NCBI RefSeq assembly: GCF_024679095.1
Contig: NW_026111665.1
Location: 819,207 to 883,206 of the forward strand
Direction: 5' to 3'
From: Eriocheir sinensis
Taxonomy: Eukaryota; Arthropoda; Malacostraca; Decapoda; Varunidae
Length of the DNA stretch: 64,000 bases
Shown: positions 34,051 through 45,393 of the stretch, one piece after another
Layout: each line of letters opens with the position of its first letter
How positions within the stretch are numbered: the stretch's first letter is position 1
Made by a program: the position numbers and the translations under genes
Notes under the pieces: generated by a model
The model's database searches: none
What the model saw: the letters and a program-made list of their open reading frames with translations, nothing else
What the model was told of the DNA's origin: nothing

Positions 34051-35325
34051 AGGAAGTCATGCTGTCTCGTCGTTTGCCGTGGAGGCTCTCTCTGTCTGAG
34101 GAACCTCGTGAGTGTCCCGAGGTCGTCCGTCAGGTACCGTACCATCCTTGCTGCAGCTGTTCTTCTCTCTCCGCAAGGGGTGTAACCCCTCCTGGCCGCC
34201 ATCGTCCTTAGCGGGCCTGTCTGCGCACAGTCCAGGAGGTAGTGGACGAGGGGGTCGTCCGCATCCTCCAGGCAGTGCAGGCACAACTCGCCCTCGTAGT
34301 CCGCTATGAGGGAGCGAACGGTCGGGCGTAAAGTTGGAGTGGTGAGGGGCAGGGGTGAGGAGGGGGGAGGCGGTGGGGGGAGGTGGAGGGGGAAGAGGTG
34401 GTGCTTGCTGGGGAGGCTGGTGCAGAGGAGTGGGAGGCCGCCTGGCTAGTGGGTGGAGAATCTTCTGGAGGGGGTATCAGCACCGCGATCTCCTGCAGGT
34501 CATGGGCAGGAGGTGGCTCAGCAGTGGTAGGAGCTTGGGCAGGTGCTGGTTGAGTGGCAAGGGTGAAGAGTTTTTGGGAGTCAGGAATCTCCGGGATGAT
34601 GATGGGTGGGAGGTTGTTTGCAGTCAGAATCGAGTTCAACGACGACTCGTAGCTCCCTGGCGAGATCGCGTTTTGGAAGTGTGCGTGTGTCACGCACGTG
34701 AAGATGGTGTTGATTGTGGAGGGCAGAATGGTGGGCAGGTTGGTGGGGAGGGCGGGCACCAGCGTCGGCGAAGGAGAGGCGGATGCAGCGGCCCCGCTGT
34801 AGGTGAGGGATTGGCTTGTTGTTTTGGCCTCCTTGGTTGCCGTGATCACCTTGCGGCGTTCTGGGCATTTGTAAGCTAGGGTACGGTGATTGCCCCCGCA
34901 GTTGAGACAGTGCAGGAGCCGAATCGGTGGCCCTCCGTCCCGCACTCGGAGCAGAGGAGGAAGTTTGCAGGTTTGGGACAGTCTTTGGATGTGTGGGAGC
35001 CTAGTTTGTAGCAGCGCATGCAGGTGGTGACGGGGATGTACTCATCCTGCTGGATTTGGTGGGGGGGGGATGCGCAAGTTGAACATCTTGAGCCCCTGTT
35101 CAGTTGATTTGAGTGCTGCGGCACTGTTTGTGAAAGTTATTTTCAAGATGGGGGCAGAGGGGAACGGGTACACCATGTCGACGTTCCCGTTCGCGAAGAG
35201 GTTGTGCTTCCCCAGCTCTGCCTGAATGCATGGCGGGTCGCGTCGCTTGATGTCTGGGTCCACTCCAAACAGCAGGACGGTCCGCTGAGCTTTAAGGTCC
35301 GGGGACAAGATTGGGTGGTTCTGTG
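34051..35325 (-). mobile_element. LINE D fragment, internally deleted, fused to LINE C2
   Basis: Minus strand. A gag-like ORF1 of a different family spans about 35325-34304 in two frames. It has zinc knuckles CMRCYKLGSHTSKDC, CSECGTEGHRFGSC and CLNCGGNHRTLAYKC, then a Pro/Ser/Thr-rich C-terminus. It is followed directly (34300-34060) by the C-terminal end of an ORF2 with CLHCLEDADDPLVHYLLDC. Nearly all of ORF2 is missing. The left end is AT-rich tail. At 35325 the frame joins LINE C2 ORF2 in phase, which makes a fused reading frame. Confidence 0.8.
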
Positions 35326-37700
35326 CAGTCTTGAGCGGGTCCAAGGAGGAGTGAGGCAGCGTGAATAGGCATGGAGCAGCGTAGTCAAGGCAGGACCGGA
35401 CTGCGCTAACATAAAAGGAGCGCAGAACGCGGTCCCCGGCCCCAAAGGAGGGACTTGCCATGGCCCGCATGATGTTAATGCGGGATACCATCTTCGCTCG
35501 GACGGAAGCTATGCACGGCTTAAAGGAAAGGCGGGAGTCGAGGAGAATGCCCAGGTACGTGAACTGAGGGACCCAAGGCACGGGGATGGCGTCGATGTAG
35601 AGGGGGTCAGGGGGAAGGGCATAACCAAAAGTCATGGCCTTCGACTTGGCCGGGTTGGGCACGAGGCCAAGTTCATTGCAGGAGACAAGGAGGCGACGGA
35701 GCATGGCGCGGGCCCGAGCCACGTGGTTGGGTCCTGAGGCGACGATGGCGATGTCGTCCGCGTACCTCAGGACCCGGTCCTGCCCGTTCCCCTGGAGGCG
35801 TACGAGCTGCTCCACCAAGAGGTGGAAGAGTAGAGGGCTGAGAATGCCTCCTTGCAGCGTCCCATTTTCGAAGGCCTTCGAAGTTGAGGAGGTGCCTTGA
35901 AAGCGGACAGTCGCCGTCCCACCCTGCAGGTACTGCCCGACCCAGCTGAGCAGGAGACCGTGCACGCCCTTTGCAGCCAATATGGAGAGAATGGCAGGAG
36001 TGGAGGCCATCTCGAAGGCCTTCTCGATATCGAGAAAGACCACCACTGCCTTGCCGTCAACAGCCCCCGACAGGAGAGTCGACACACAGTCACGCGTGCC
36101 TTTGCTCCGGCGAAAGGCGAAGAGGTGGCGATGAAGGGGACCTAGCGCCCAATCAAGACGAGCGAAGAGCACCCGCTCCATCGTCTTGCCAGGGCAGCTG
36201 ATGAGGGAGATGGGGCGGTACTGCGTGGCATCCCCTGCCTTCGGGATGGGGACAATGGCAGCGGACTTCCATGCAGTGGGGACAGTGCGAGAGGCGTAGG
36301 AGGCGTTGAAGAGGTGGAGTATCTCAGGTTCCATGGCAGGACCAGCATTGCGCAGCATAGAATAGCTGATCTTGTCCTCCCCTGGCGAGGTGTTGCGGCC
36401 CGGAATAACACGCCGGAGCTCATGGATGAGAAGGGCAGCGTCCGCTGGATGTGGCAGGAGGCAAGCCCGCTGGTACGCCAGCCACCTTCCAGGGTTTACC
36501 CGGCGTTGCCTCAATTGGACCGCAGGGGGGAAACGAGCGGAGGCAGAACGGGAGGCGAAGAGCTCGACGAGGCGTTCAGCCTCTTCCTGAGGCCGGGGGT
36601 GAGGCGCCGGCCTGGTAACGGCCCCTCGGCTAATGGAGCGAATCTTTCGCCAGAGGAGGGAGACAGCAGTGGCGGAGTCGAGGGAGGCGCACCAGGCGAG
36701 CCAACGCTCCTCCTTCACCCGGTCGGTCGTTATCCTGGCTATACGGCCCGCGGCCCGCAGGAGGCGTCGAGTCTCCTCGGTGTTATGGCGGCGGTTGAGT
36801 CTTCTCGCCATGTTGACGCGGTGGTTTACCTCCCGGATCTCCTCGTCATGGTACCATCTGTCCCTGTGGTGGAAAGTGGGGCGCCGGGAGACGGGTATGG
36901 CAGAGTCTGCCGCGGAGTGGAAGGCGGCGACCAGGCGGGCCTCGGCAGCGTCAACCTCGGCAGGGCGGGGAGTTTCAGCCAGGTGGGTGGTGATACAGTG
37001 GCGGAATTTATCCCAGTCAGCCCTGCGGAGGTTCCAGCCAGGAGGACGGGGAGGGAGAACAGGCGGCAGGACCGGGAGGGTGACTACGGAGGCGATGTGG
37101 TCGCTCACGAGGTGGTGGTGGAGCGACCATGTCGCGTCTACACCTAAGGGCCTCGACACAAAGGAGAGGTCTAAAACCCCCCCCGCTAGGTGTGTCGGCT
37201 CACCAGTGTTAAGGAGAGACACCCGAGGGGTCTCTTCGTGGGTGGCAGATAGGAGGCGCCCTGCCCGGTTGCGCCTGACATCGCCCCAGCGTTCGTGGTG
37301 GGCGTTAAAATCTCCCCCGATAAAGGTGGGCTCCTCGCTGGCAAGCGTGAACAGCTCACCGAAGTCAGGCTCCTCCGCCGCCGGCCCACAGTAGATGCAA
37401 TAGAAAGTCAGGCGCAACCGGGCAAGCGCGATGGTGACAGCCAATACTTCCACGCCGTCGCCGCAAGCCACGGGGTGACGCACTCGAGAACAAGGAAGTG
37501 AATCCTTGACCAAGATACCACACCCGCGTGTCTGACCGGCCACGGCAGGGAGGTAAAAAGACTGGTATCCCCGGAAGAAGGGCACGCGCTGCTCTGGAAG
37601 AAGCGTCTCCTGCAGGAGAACCACATCCACAGAGTCTCTCGCCATCGCGGCACGCAGGAGGTTGGACCTACCGCGGATGCCACAGATGTTCCATTGTCGA
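35042..37700 (-). pseudogene. ORF2 of LINE C2: intact APE and RT, then fused to LINE D ORF1
   Basis: Open from before the APE start (VRQWNICGIRGRSN, about 37700). APE: LLQETLL, GGDFNAHHERWGD, VSDHIASV. RT: PIPKAGDATQYRPISLI, an altered ENGTLQGGILSPLLFHLL (Pro to Leu and Asn to His against C1), and RYADDIAIV near 35765. After SSLDPLKTAQN (about 35326) the frame changes to LINE D gag sequence and ends at 35042. It lacks RNase H, so it is not autonomous. Confidence 0.9.
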
Positions 37701-37719
37701 ACCGTGAGGCGGTGTGCAT

Positions 37720-39940
37720 TTACACGGACAGCTTCCTGGAGCGCCCGTACCGGTCCATCACTGACCGGGTCGGTAGCCCGCCCGCGTTCAGGGAGGTGGG
37801 AGCAGGGGGCGGTGCCACCAACGGATAGCGCTGGCTGGTTGCAACGGACGGAGGAGTTGGGAGGGGTGCGGAGCTGCTCGCGTGCACGAGGGCAGGAGGA
37901 GGTGGAAGGGGGGTCTTCAGAGCACGAGGGGTCGGCGTAGGTGGGGTTGATGATGGCCCGCCGGGGGAAGGAGCCCGCACAGGAGGTACGACAGCTTGCT
38001 GGGCCGGCGTTTCCGGGAAGAGATTGCCCACCACCTGCTGCGCTGCGTCCGAGAACACTCTCGGCTCGACGTCCGACTTGAGTGCCGTTGCGATAATCCG
38101 CCCGAAGCCCTCCAAGAGGCCCACCATCATCTCCCGTGTGATGAGGAGACAGCCGGGAGGGGCGGCAGTGGGAGTTGCTGTAGTGAGGGGGCGGGACTGG
38201 CGACTGGCGTTGGGCGCTTGGGGAGCTGTGAGTTGGGCCGGCGGAGGCGGTGACAGATGGCGTGGGGTAAGGGGAGGGAAGCTCTCCTCGTACGGAGGTG
38301 GTGAAGGGGGTGCAAGAGATGGCTGGTGGGCAACCTGGGAGAGGCGGGGCGTTGGAGCAGCCGTGGACGCTGGGGGCTGCTGGGCGCCCCAGCGGAATGT
38401 GCCGAGAGGAGCAGGGCGATGAGTGACGACCCAGCGCTGTTCGACAGTGCGCTGTTTGTCGACCAGCTCTCGCCTGTTGACGCAGGCCCGATTCCAGGCA
38501 TGGTGTTCGCCCTGGCAATTCGGGCATCTGCTGGTGATGGTCTGGCCAGTATTTTACTTTGACAGGCACCGCTCCGTGTCGTGACTGGCAGAGCATATGC
38601 CGCAGACCGGGGGACGGCTGCACCTGGCCCGGTGGTGGCCGAACTGCTGGCAATTGTAGCACCTGAGGGGTTCCTTGCTGTAGGGGCGCGTGTAGAAGGT
38701 CCCCCAGCTCCCCAGGTCCAACGAGCCCGGCAGCGGCCCCGCGACCGTGACAAATACCTGGCGCGTCGGTCCGTCCCGGGTAGTGCAGCGCACTGCCTCC
38801 AACACGCGTGGATGGCGCAACAGTGGCCTGAGGGGCATGGCAACAGGGTATGCTAGCAGCACGCCCTTGGTGTTCGCCCAGGGGCCACCCTCAGCTGCAC
38901 AGGGACGCCGGATACCTCCCTCACCGCGAGCAGGGTGTTGTGCTGGGCACTTGAGGGAGAGGCGTTCGCCCAGCTGCTGCTCCAGTGCCTCGGCGAGGTC
39001 GAGGGTCGTTTCGAAGCCGACAGTCGCCGGAATGAGCAGCTTCGGCAGCGAAGCGGGTTGAGCAGCAGCAGGGGCGTTCATAGTCCGAGGTGGCGGGGGC
39101 AGAAGTGACTGGGGGCGAGAGGGGTGCCGAGGGGGCAGCGAGGTAGAAGCGCCGGCGGACAAGGCAGAATCATCCAGGAAGGAGCGACGTTGCCTCTTGG
39201 AGCCTGCCGTCTGCCAGCCGTCATCACCCGCAGGGTTGTTGATGGGGGGCGCGTGGGGTGAAGGAGCAGTCTCCTCGTCGAGGACATTTACGAAAACCTC
39301 TGACTCAGATGAAGATGTCAAGCTTGACCCCGACTCAGAGTCCTCCATTCGATCATGAACTCTCCGCGACTTACACGCCCGAGAAGCAGAGGGGTCGGCG
39401 GGCTCATCAGAAGGCAAGCCCTCAGTCGAGGAGGCAGCTGACGAAGAGGAGGAGCAGCGGCCACGCTTATGCTGGACGTCACGGCCGGAGGCGGAGTGAG
39501 GAGCAGCGGAGCAACCGGGGCTAGAGTTAGAGTCAGCAGGGGGAGGGCCGGTAGAGTCGGAGTCAGAGTCAGCGGGGCCGTCAGGGCGAGAGTCAGAGTC
39601 AGCGGGGCTGCCAGGGCAGGAGTCAGAGTCAGCGAGGGGAGGGCCGGCGCCGAGGACAGACTCAGAGGCAGCAGGGATAGGAACAGCGGGGTCGGGGTCA
39701 GACCCAGAGACAGAAGAGGAGTGCTGAGAAGCGGTGGGAAAGAGGGGGTGGGAAGCAGCACCACGAGCGGGCGGAGGAGAGGTAGGAGAGCGGGAACGGG
39801 AGGCCGCACCGCGACCGGGCGGAGGAGAGGGAGGAGAGCGGGAACGGGAAACACCACCACGAGCGGGCGGAGGGGAGGGAGATGAGCGGGTAGCAACAGT
39901 ACCAGCAGGCGGGGGGGCGTACTTACGCCGGCGTTTCTGC
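37720..39940 (-). pseudogene. ORF1 of LINE C2, with an in-frame stop and no ATG
   Basis: The position equivalent to the A and B start codons reads TTG (39415-39417, TTG CCT TCT GAT). The frame is open further upstream to a stop near 39941 and encodes an Arg/Ser/Pro-rich and then repetitive ADSDS-type acidic stretch. The zinc knuckle block lies near 38560-38640 (CYNCQQFGHHRARC, CGICSASHDTERC). A TAA at 38554-38556 stands where a Tyr codon is expected. The frame continues to a C-terminal block MMVGLLEGFGRIIATALKSD and stops at 37720. Confidence 0.85.
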
Positions 39941-40552
39941 TTTCAGATGACGAAGAAGCACAAGCAGTAAACCTAAGAACCCTTAAAACAAGACCGCCCC
40001 CAACGGGAACACAGCTAGCTAAGGGTGAGGGGTGAGGGCTGGATACCAGTGACCTACAACGAACGGGTGGCTAAATAGTCTTCAGACTGGGCCCGTCGTT
40101 GCCCCTTACGGGTCTTTGTCACCTATCAGAGTCCCTTACGGCCACCCCACAATTTCCTATAACCAGCCCTCTGAGGGCCCCCTTCGTGGACGTGCCCTAC
40201 GCTGGCACTCCTTCAGGGTTCGGCGTCGGAAAAGAGCGGGGGTCTCTAATTGGCAGCTGTAGCACTGGTCTTAATACCAAAACAGGTAGAGCACAGGCAG
40301 TGCGTGTGTACACGTACACGTACACGGAGTGTACAAGGCAGGAGCAGTAGTGTGCTGGAGGGTGGCGCGAGGTGGAGGGTGCACAGCGTGGTGTGCAGCG
40401 CGGGGCAGCTTATCACCGGGCGAGCGGCCGGCCAGCGTGCGCGGGGTAGACAGAGCACGGTGAAAGGCGGGCGGCACTACCGAGCGGCGAGGCTTGACTT
40501 GTACTGGAGCTAGCGGGGCAGACGTCTTGTCAGGGCGAAAGCAGCAGGTCCA
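39941..40552 (-). promoter_or_regulatory. 5' UTR of LINE C2
   Basis: Minus-strand leader of about 600 bases. It includes the block conserved with A and B (about 40080-40230: GCCGAACCCTGAAGG, GGGGGCCCTCAGAGGGCTGG, TATAGGAA). No ORF is supported. Confidence 0.6.
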
Positions 40553-40561
40553 ATGCCGGGT

Positions 40562-40842
40562 CGGTTCGGTAGGGATTTACCCCCTAAAAAGGGGGAACGG
40601 GCCTTTGTCCATGGACGGCCCGTCGCAGGGGGGAACCCGCCGCTGGCGTGCGGCGGGTGTGGGGAAGCCTCCGTCGCCGCCACAGCCACGGGTAGAAGCC
40701 GGCGAGCAGCGACGGAGGCACGGGCCCTCCGAGCAGGCGCTCAGGAGCAGCCCGTAGCTGAGCCGAGCGAGCAACTCAGCAGTCTATAGGTGGCCCAGAG
40801 GCCGGGAGAGTTGCTCGCTCGACGAGTGCTGGCGGTCCACTG
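40562..40842 (-). mobile_element. SINE-h copy m2
   Basis: Nonautonomous element of about 280 bases. Its 5' start is CAGTGGACCGCC, followed by a 14 bp inverted repeat (CGAGCGAGCAACTC with GAGTTGCTCGCTCG) and a GC-rich body. The 3' end has the LINE-type hairpins and a TAAATCCCTACCG tail. It is flanked by ATGCCGGGT at 40553-40561 and 40844-40852. No tRNA-like A or B box seen. Confidence 0.85.
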
Positions 40843-40852
40843 TATGCCGGGT

Positions 40853-41141
40853 CTTTTTCTTTTTCTTTGTGGGATTTACCCCCTAAAAAGGTGGAACGGG
40901 CCTTTGTCAATTGACGGCCCGTCGCAGGGGGGAACCCGCCGCTGGCGTGCGGCGGGTGTGGGAAAGCCTCCGCCGCCGCCACAGCCACGGGTAGAAGCAG
41001 GCGAGCAGCGACGGAGGCACGGGCCCTCCGAGCAGGCGCTCAGGAGCAGCCCGTAGCTTAGCCGAGCGAGCAACTCAGCAGTCTATAGGTGGCCCAGAGG
41101 CCGGGAGAGTTGCTCGCTCGACGAGTGCTGGCGGTCCACTG
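40853..41141 (-). mobile_element. SINE-h copy m1
   Basis: Same element, with an A/G-rich tail (AAAGAAAAAGAAAAAG). It is flanked by ATGCCGGGT at 40844-40852 and 41145-41153. Together with m2 this gives three copies of the same target sequence in a row, i.e. repeated insertion at one site. Confidence 0.85.
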
Positions 41142-41144
41142 TGT

Positions 41145-41218
41145 ATGCCGGGTCACCCGGATTCCCCCTTTATCCCGGCGCCGCTTACTCGGGAGCGCGG
41201 GGCCGCGAGGCGGCACGC
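41145..41218. promoter_or_regulatory. Relic of the H2A/H2B divergent promoter
   Basis: CCGGCGCCGCTT, GCGGGG and GCGAGGCGGCACGCGC match the region upstream of the intact H2A at 63149-63194. On the minus strand a TATA-like GATAAAG (41168-41174) is followed 21 bases later by ACCCGGCAT, the site used by m1, m2 and apparently LINE C2. On the plus side the promoter is cut after GCACGCGC by SINE-h p1, so the CCAAT and TATA boxes of H2A are missing here. Confidence 0.7.
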
Positions 41219-42961
41219 GCAACTCTCCAGGCCTCTGGGCCACATATAGACTGCTGAGTTGCTCGCTCGGAGCAGCTACGGGATGCTCCTGAGCGCGTGC
41301 TCGAGGGCCCGTGCCTCCGTCGCTGCTCGACGGCTTGTACCCGTGGCTGTGGCAGCGGCGGAGGCTTCCCCCACACCCGCCGCCCGCCAGCGGCGGGTTC
41401 CCCCCTGCGACGGGCCGTCAATGGACAAAGGCCCGTTCCCCATTTTAGGGGTAAACTCAAAAAAAGCACTCCTCTCCAGTGGACCGCCAGCACTCCTCGA
41501 GCGAGCAACTCTCCAGGCCTCTTGGCCACCTATAGACTGCTGAGTTGCTCGCTCGGGGCAGCTACGGGATGCTCCTGAGCGCTTGCTCGGAGGGCCCGTG
41601 CCTCCGTCGCTGCTCGCCGGCTTCTACCCGTGGCTGTGGCGGCGGCGGAGGCTTCCCCCACACCCGCCGCACGCCAGCGGCGGGTTCCCCCCTGCGACGG
41701 GCCGTCAATGGACAAAGGCCCGTTCCCCCTTTTTAGGGGGTAAATCCCTAATTAAAAAAAAAAAAAAGCACTCCTCGACAGTGGACCGCCAGCACTCGTA
41801 GAGCGGGCAACTCTCCCGGCCTCTGGGCCACCTATAGACTGCTGAGTTGCTCGCTCGGCTAAGCTACGGGCTGCTCCTGAGCGCCTGCTCGGAGGGCCCG
41901 TGCCTCCGTCGCTGCTCGCCGGCTTCTACCCGTGGCTGTGGCGGCGGCGGAGGCTTCCCCACACCCGCCGCACGCCAGCGGCGGGTTCCCCCCTGCGACG
42001 GGCCGTCAATTGACAAAGGCCCGTTCCCCCTTTTTAGGGGGTAAATCCCACAAAGAAAGAAAAGAAAGCACTCCTCGACAGTGGACCGCCAGCACTCCTC
42101 GAGCGAGCAACTCTCCAGGCCTCTTGGCCACCTATAGACTGCTGAGTTGCTCGCTCGGGTCAGCTACGGGCTGCTCCTGAGCGCCTGTTCGGAGGGCCCG
42201 TGCCTCCGTCGCTGCTCGCCGGCTTCTACCTGTGGCTGTGGCGGCGGCGGAGGCTTCCCCCACACCCGCCGCACGCCAGCGGCGGGTTCCCCCCTGCAAC
42301 GGGCCGTCAATGGACAAAGGCCCGTTCCCCCTTTTTAGGGGGTAAATCCCTAAAAAAAAAAAAAAAAAAAAAAAAAGCACTCCTCGACAGTGGACCGCCA
42401 GCACTCCTCGAGCAAGCAACTCTCCAGGCCTCATGGTCACCTATAGACTGCTGAGTTGCTCGCTCGGGTCAGCTACGGGCTGCTCCTGAGCGCCTGCTCG
42501 GAGGGCCCGTGCCTCCGTCGCTGCTCGCCGGCTTCTACCCGTGGCTGTGGCGGCGGCGAAGGCTTCCCCCACACCCGCCGCATGCCAGCGGCGGATTTCC
42601 CCCTGCGACGGGCCGTCAATGGACAAAGGCCCGTTCCCCTTTAGGGGTAAATCCTAAAAAAAAAATGCAGTGGACCGCCAGCACTCCTCGAGCGAGCAAC
42701 TCTCCAGGCCTCTTGGCTACCTATAGACTGCTGAGTTGCTCGCTCGGGTCAGCTACGCGCTGCTCCTGAGCGCCTGCTCGGAGGGCCCGTGCCTCCGTCG
42801 ATGCTCGCCGGCTTCTACCTGTGGCTGTGGCGGCGGCGGAGGCTTCCCCTACACCCGCCGCACGCCAGCGGCGGGTTCCCCCCTGCGACGGGCCGTCAAT
42901 GGACAAAGGCCCGTTTCCCCTTTTGAGGGGGTAAATCCCTAAAAAAAAAAAAAAAAAAAAA
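41219..42961 (+). repeat. Tandem array of six SINE-h copies (p1-p6)
   Basis: Approximate units: p1 41219-41465 (5' truncated), p2 41477-41767, p3 41779-42067, p4 42079-42376, p5 42388-42665, p6 42668-42961. Each ends with the hairpins and an A-rich tail. Between units stands GCACTCCTCGA (41768, 42068, 42377; variant GCACTCCTCTC at 41466). This sequence also occurs inside the SINE-h 5' end (positions 14-24). The pattern fits serial insertion at one target, or tandem amplification of target plus element. Open frames across it are GC-rich artefacts. Confidence 0.88.
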
Positions 42962-43410
42962 TAAGCGGCAGTGCAGGTCATTCGCGCTGCCGCTTTGACT
43001 ACGATAGGACGTCTGCCCCGCTTGCTCCGCTCCTAGTCAGTCTCGCACTTGTGCACCTGGCAGCCCGGCTTCCCAGCCCGCCACCTCACTCACTGTCCCG
43101 CGCTGCACTCCTGCTTCGCGCTGCCGTGTCAGGTTGCACTGTCTTGTGCACCTGTTCACGTGTCGCTTGTTACACGCAACTGTGTGACTGTTGCTTTTCT
43201 TTTCTTTTGTTTTTTGTGTGCTTGAGCCATTAGACCCTGGTGTGGTACGAAGCCGAACCCCGAGGGCATTGCCAGTATTGGCACATTGCTGTAGCCCCCT
43301 GCTGTTGTAGGCTAGCGGCTCTTTGTTAGGCTAGTTCTGTTTTTGTACTTTTATTTTATTTTGTTTTATATGTCTAGCTGTGGTTCAGCCTTCGGGCTGT
43401 CTCGTTGTTA

Positions 43411-45393
43411 GGATGCCATCTGACAAACGTGACCGCCCTCTCAGCGATTCGGAAGTCTCCGACTCCGGGTCGCCCTTGGATAAACAGCTCCGCCTTGAGT
43501 CTGAGAGCGAGTGCGATGAGGCGATTCTTGCCCCGCTCCCCCCCTCGTCTGATGATGAGTGGGTGGTGGTGGAGGGGAGACGTCGACGCCGCTCTCGGCT
43601 GACTCCCGCTGCCGCCGCTGCTCGACCCTCTGCTTCGTCCACCGCTACCGCTGCTACCATGACCGCCACCGCTGCTGCCACGCCCGCTTCCTCTGACTCC
43701 TCGGCTGCCTCCTTGTTCCACGGTGAGAGCAAGGCGCCCCCACACCGCGCCGCTACCTCTGCTGCCTCTGCCTCGCCCGGCACCGCTTCTATCTCCAACG
43801 CCGCTCCTGCTGCTTCCCTCCCTGCCACGCCCGGCATTGCTCCTCCATCACACCCCGAGTCTGCTGCTTCCGGCCCTTCGACCCCCAAAGTCCTGGTTCC
43901 TCCGACGGCGGGTTCGATACGGCTCGACCTTGAGGCCCTAGAGGAGCAGCTTGGCACCCGCTTGCAGCTCCGTTTTTTAGAGTCGGGGAGCGTGCTTGCC
44001 ACCCCGCCGTCGGAAGCCGTGCTCCACTCCCTCCTGGCCGTTACCTCGGTCCAGGGCAAGCCTGTCGCCCTGCGACAGGTTGGCGAGGCCACCACCAAGG
44101 GCGTGGTGACTGCGTATCCCGTGGCAATGCCCCTGAAAGCCCTCCTTCGCCACCCAGACGTCCTCACTGCAGACAGGTGCCTGACACGGGACGGGCTCGC
44201 CACCAGACAGGTGATGATCACCCTGAAGGGGCCACTCCCGGGCTCCCTCGACCTGGGGAGCTGGGGGGTATTCTACACCCGCCCCTTCAACAAGGAGCCT
44301 CTCAGATGCTACCGCTGCCAACAATTCGGGCACCACCGCTCCCGATGCAACAGCCCCGCTGTGTGCGGCATGTGCTCCGGGCCGCACATGACAGAGGGGT
44401 GCCTGGAAAAATACAATGCCGGGGAGGAGGTGCAGGCAGCCTGTCCGAACTGCAAGCTGCACCACCACGCCTGGAGCCGCCGCTGCCCCACACGGAGGAC
44501 TATAGTCGAGCGCGGCATCCAGAGGCAGGTGGAATGGCAGGCTCCCACAACCCGTCTCGCCCTGCTTGGACCCGACAGTCCAGCTCCCGCTCCCGCCCCC
44601 GCCACGTGCAAGCCCCTCCTGCTCCAGCAACGCTCGCCTCCGAGGAACACTTCCCCAGTCTCCTTCCGCCACGCGCCACCCGAGCCACTACCCCGATCCC
44701 GGCGGCACCACCTGCCCCGCACCCTCGTGCGGACGCCGTCAAACCCTCCACCTCAACTCCTGCCTCACAGCCCCCTCCTGCCTCCACCTCGGGCCCTCCG
44801 CAGCGGCAACACCGCGCTCCCACACCGCCACCCCCGCCCAAGGCACAGCGCAAACACCGACGACGCAGCTGTCAGTCCCCGCTACGTCCGCAGGCTCCAC
44901 CCCCAGGGTCAGTGCTCGTCACCAAGGACGCGCTGGAGGGCATGCTCACAAGCTTTGCCTTGGCCCTCACAACTCTACTACAGATGACGCCGGACAAGGC
45001 AGCGATAGCGGTAATTGCGAGGGCGACCGTGGCGGAGCACTTTCATACAACTGCAGCTCCAGCACCGACAGCATCTCAGGAAATCCGGAGCCCCGCCTCT
45101 CTTCCCGCCGAGCCCATGCCGACCGTTATCCCCCTCCCTCACCAGGAGGCAGTGATGGACACAGACGCACCCGAGGCTCCCGAGTGCAGAGCTCACCACC
45201 GGGTCAGACAGCAGTCACCTTCGCCATCGGCCGCTCCCCAGCACGGTCGCACGTCCCGGTGCGCACAGTCCCACCGCACTCCCGCATCCCACAGCCCAAG
45301 CGGAAGGTGGAGCAGAGGCGCCGCGGCCCTGCGCCCACCCTCGCGACGGCCCCCGTGTCCACCCCGGCGGCGTCCGCGAGGGGCGGCCGCTGA
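43411..45393 (+). pseudogene. ORF1 of LINE A2
   Basis: Starts MPSDKRDRPLSDSEVSDSGS at 43411. A small in-frame deletion near 43915-43935 changes the FDTALDLAEALEE block. The zinc knuckle block lies near 44306-44500, with one Arg to Ser change (CNSPAVCGMC). A frameshift near 44540 moves the C-terminal half into other frames, where LVTKDALEGM and the basic end are recognisable (stop near 45391). This copy retains the Pro/Gln-rich linker (about 44765-44890) that A1 has lost. Confidence 0.85.

Larger units (their letters stand above)
35326..40552 (-). mobile_element. LINE C2, 5' complete but 3' part replaced by LINE D
   Basis: Minus strand, from a 5' end at 40552 (next to the H2B-type target ATGCCGGGT) through the 5' UTR, ORF1 and ORF2 to the RT thumb region at 35326. 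RNase H, the CCHC and the 3' UTR are missing and LINE D sequence follows. The 5' UTR shares GACGTCTGCCCCGCT with LINE A. It lies in the H2B direction of an H2A/H2B divergent promoter whose remnant is at 41154-41218. Confidence 0.85.

Noticed and set aside
40553..42961. CRISPR-like regular repeat spacing in the SINE-h array
   Set aside because: Units are ~290 bases with A-rich tails and retroelement target duplications, in eukaryotic DNA. No short palindromic repeat/spacer pattern and no cas genes.
40553..43000. Many 60-90 codon open frames on both strands of the SINE-h array
   Set aside because: They repeat with the array period, start at non-ATG codons and have no family resemblance. They reflect GC-rich repeat sequence.
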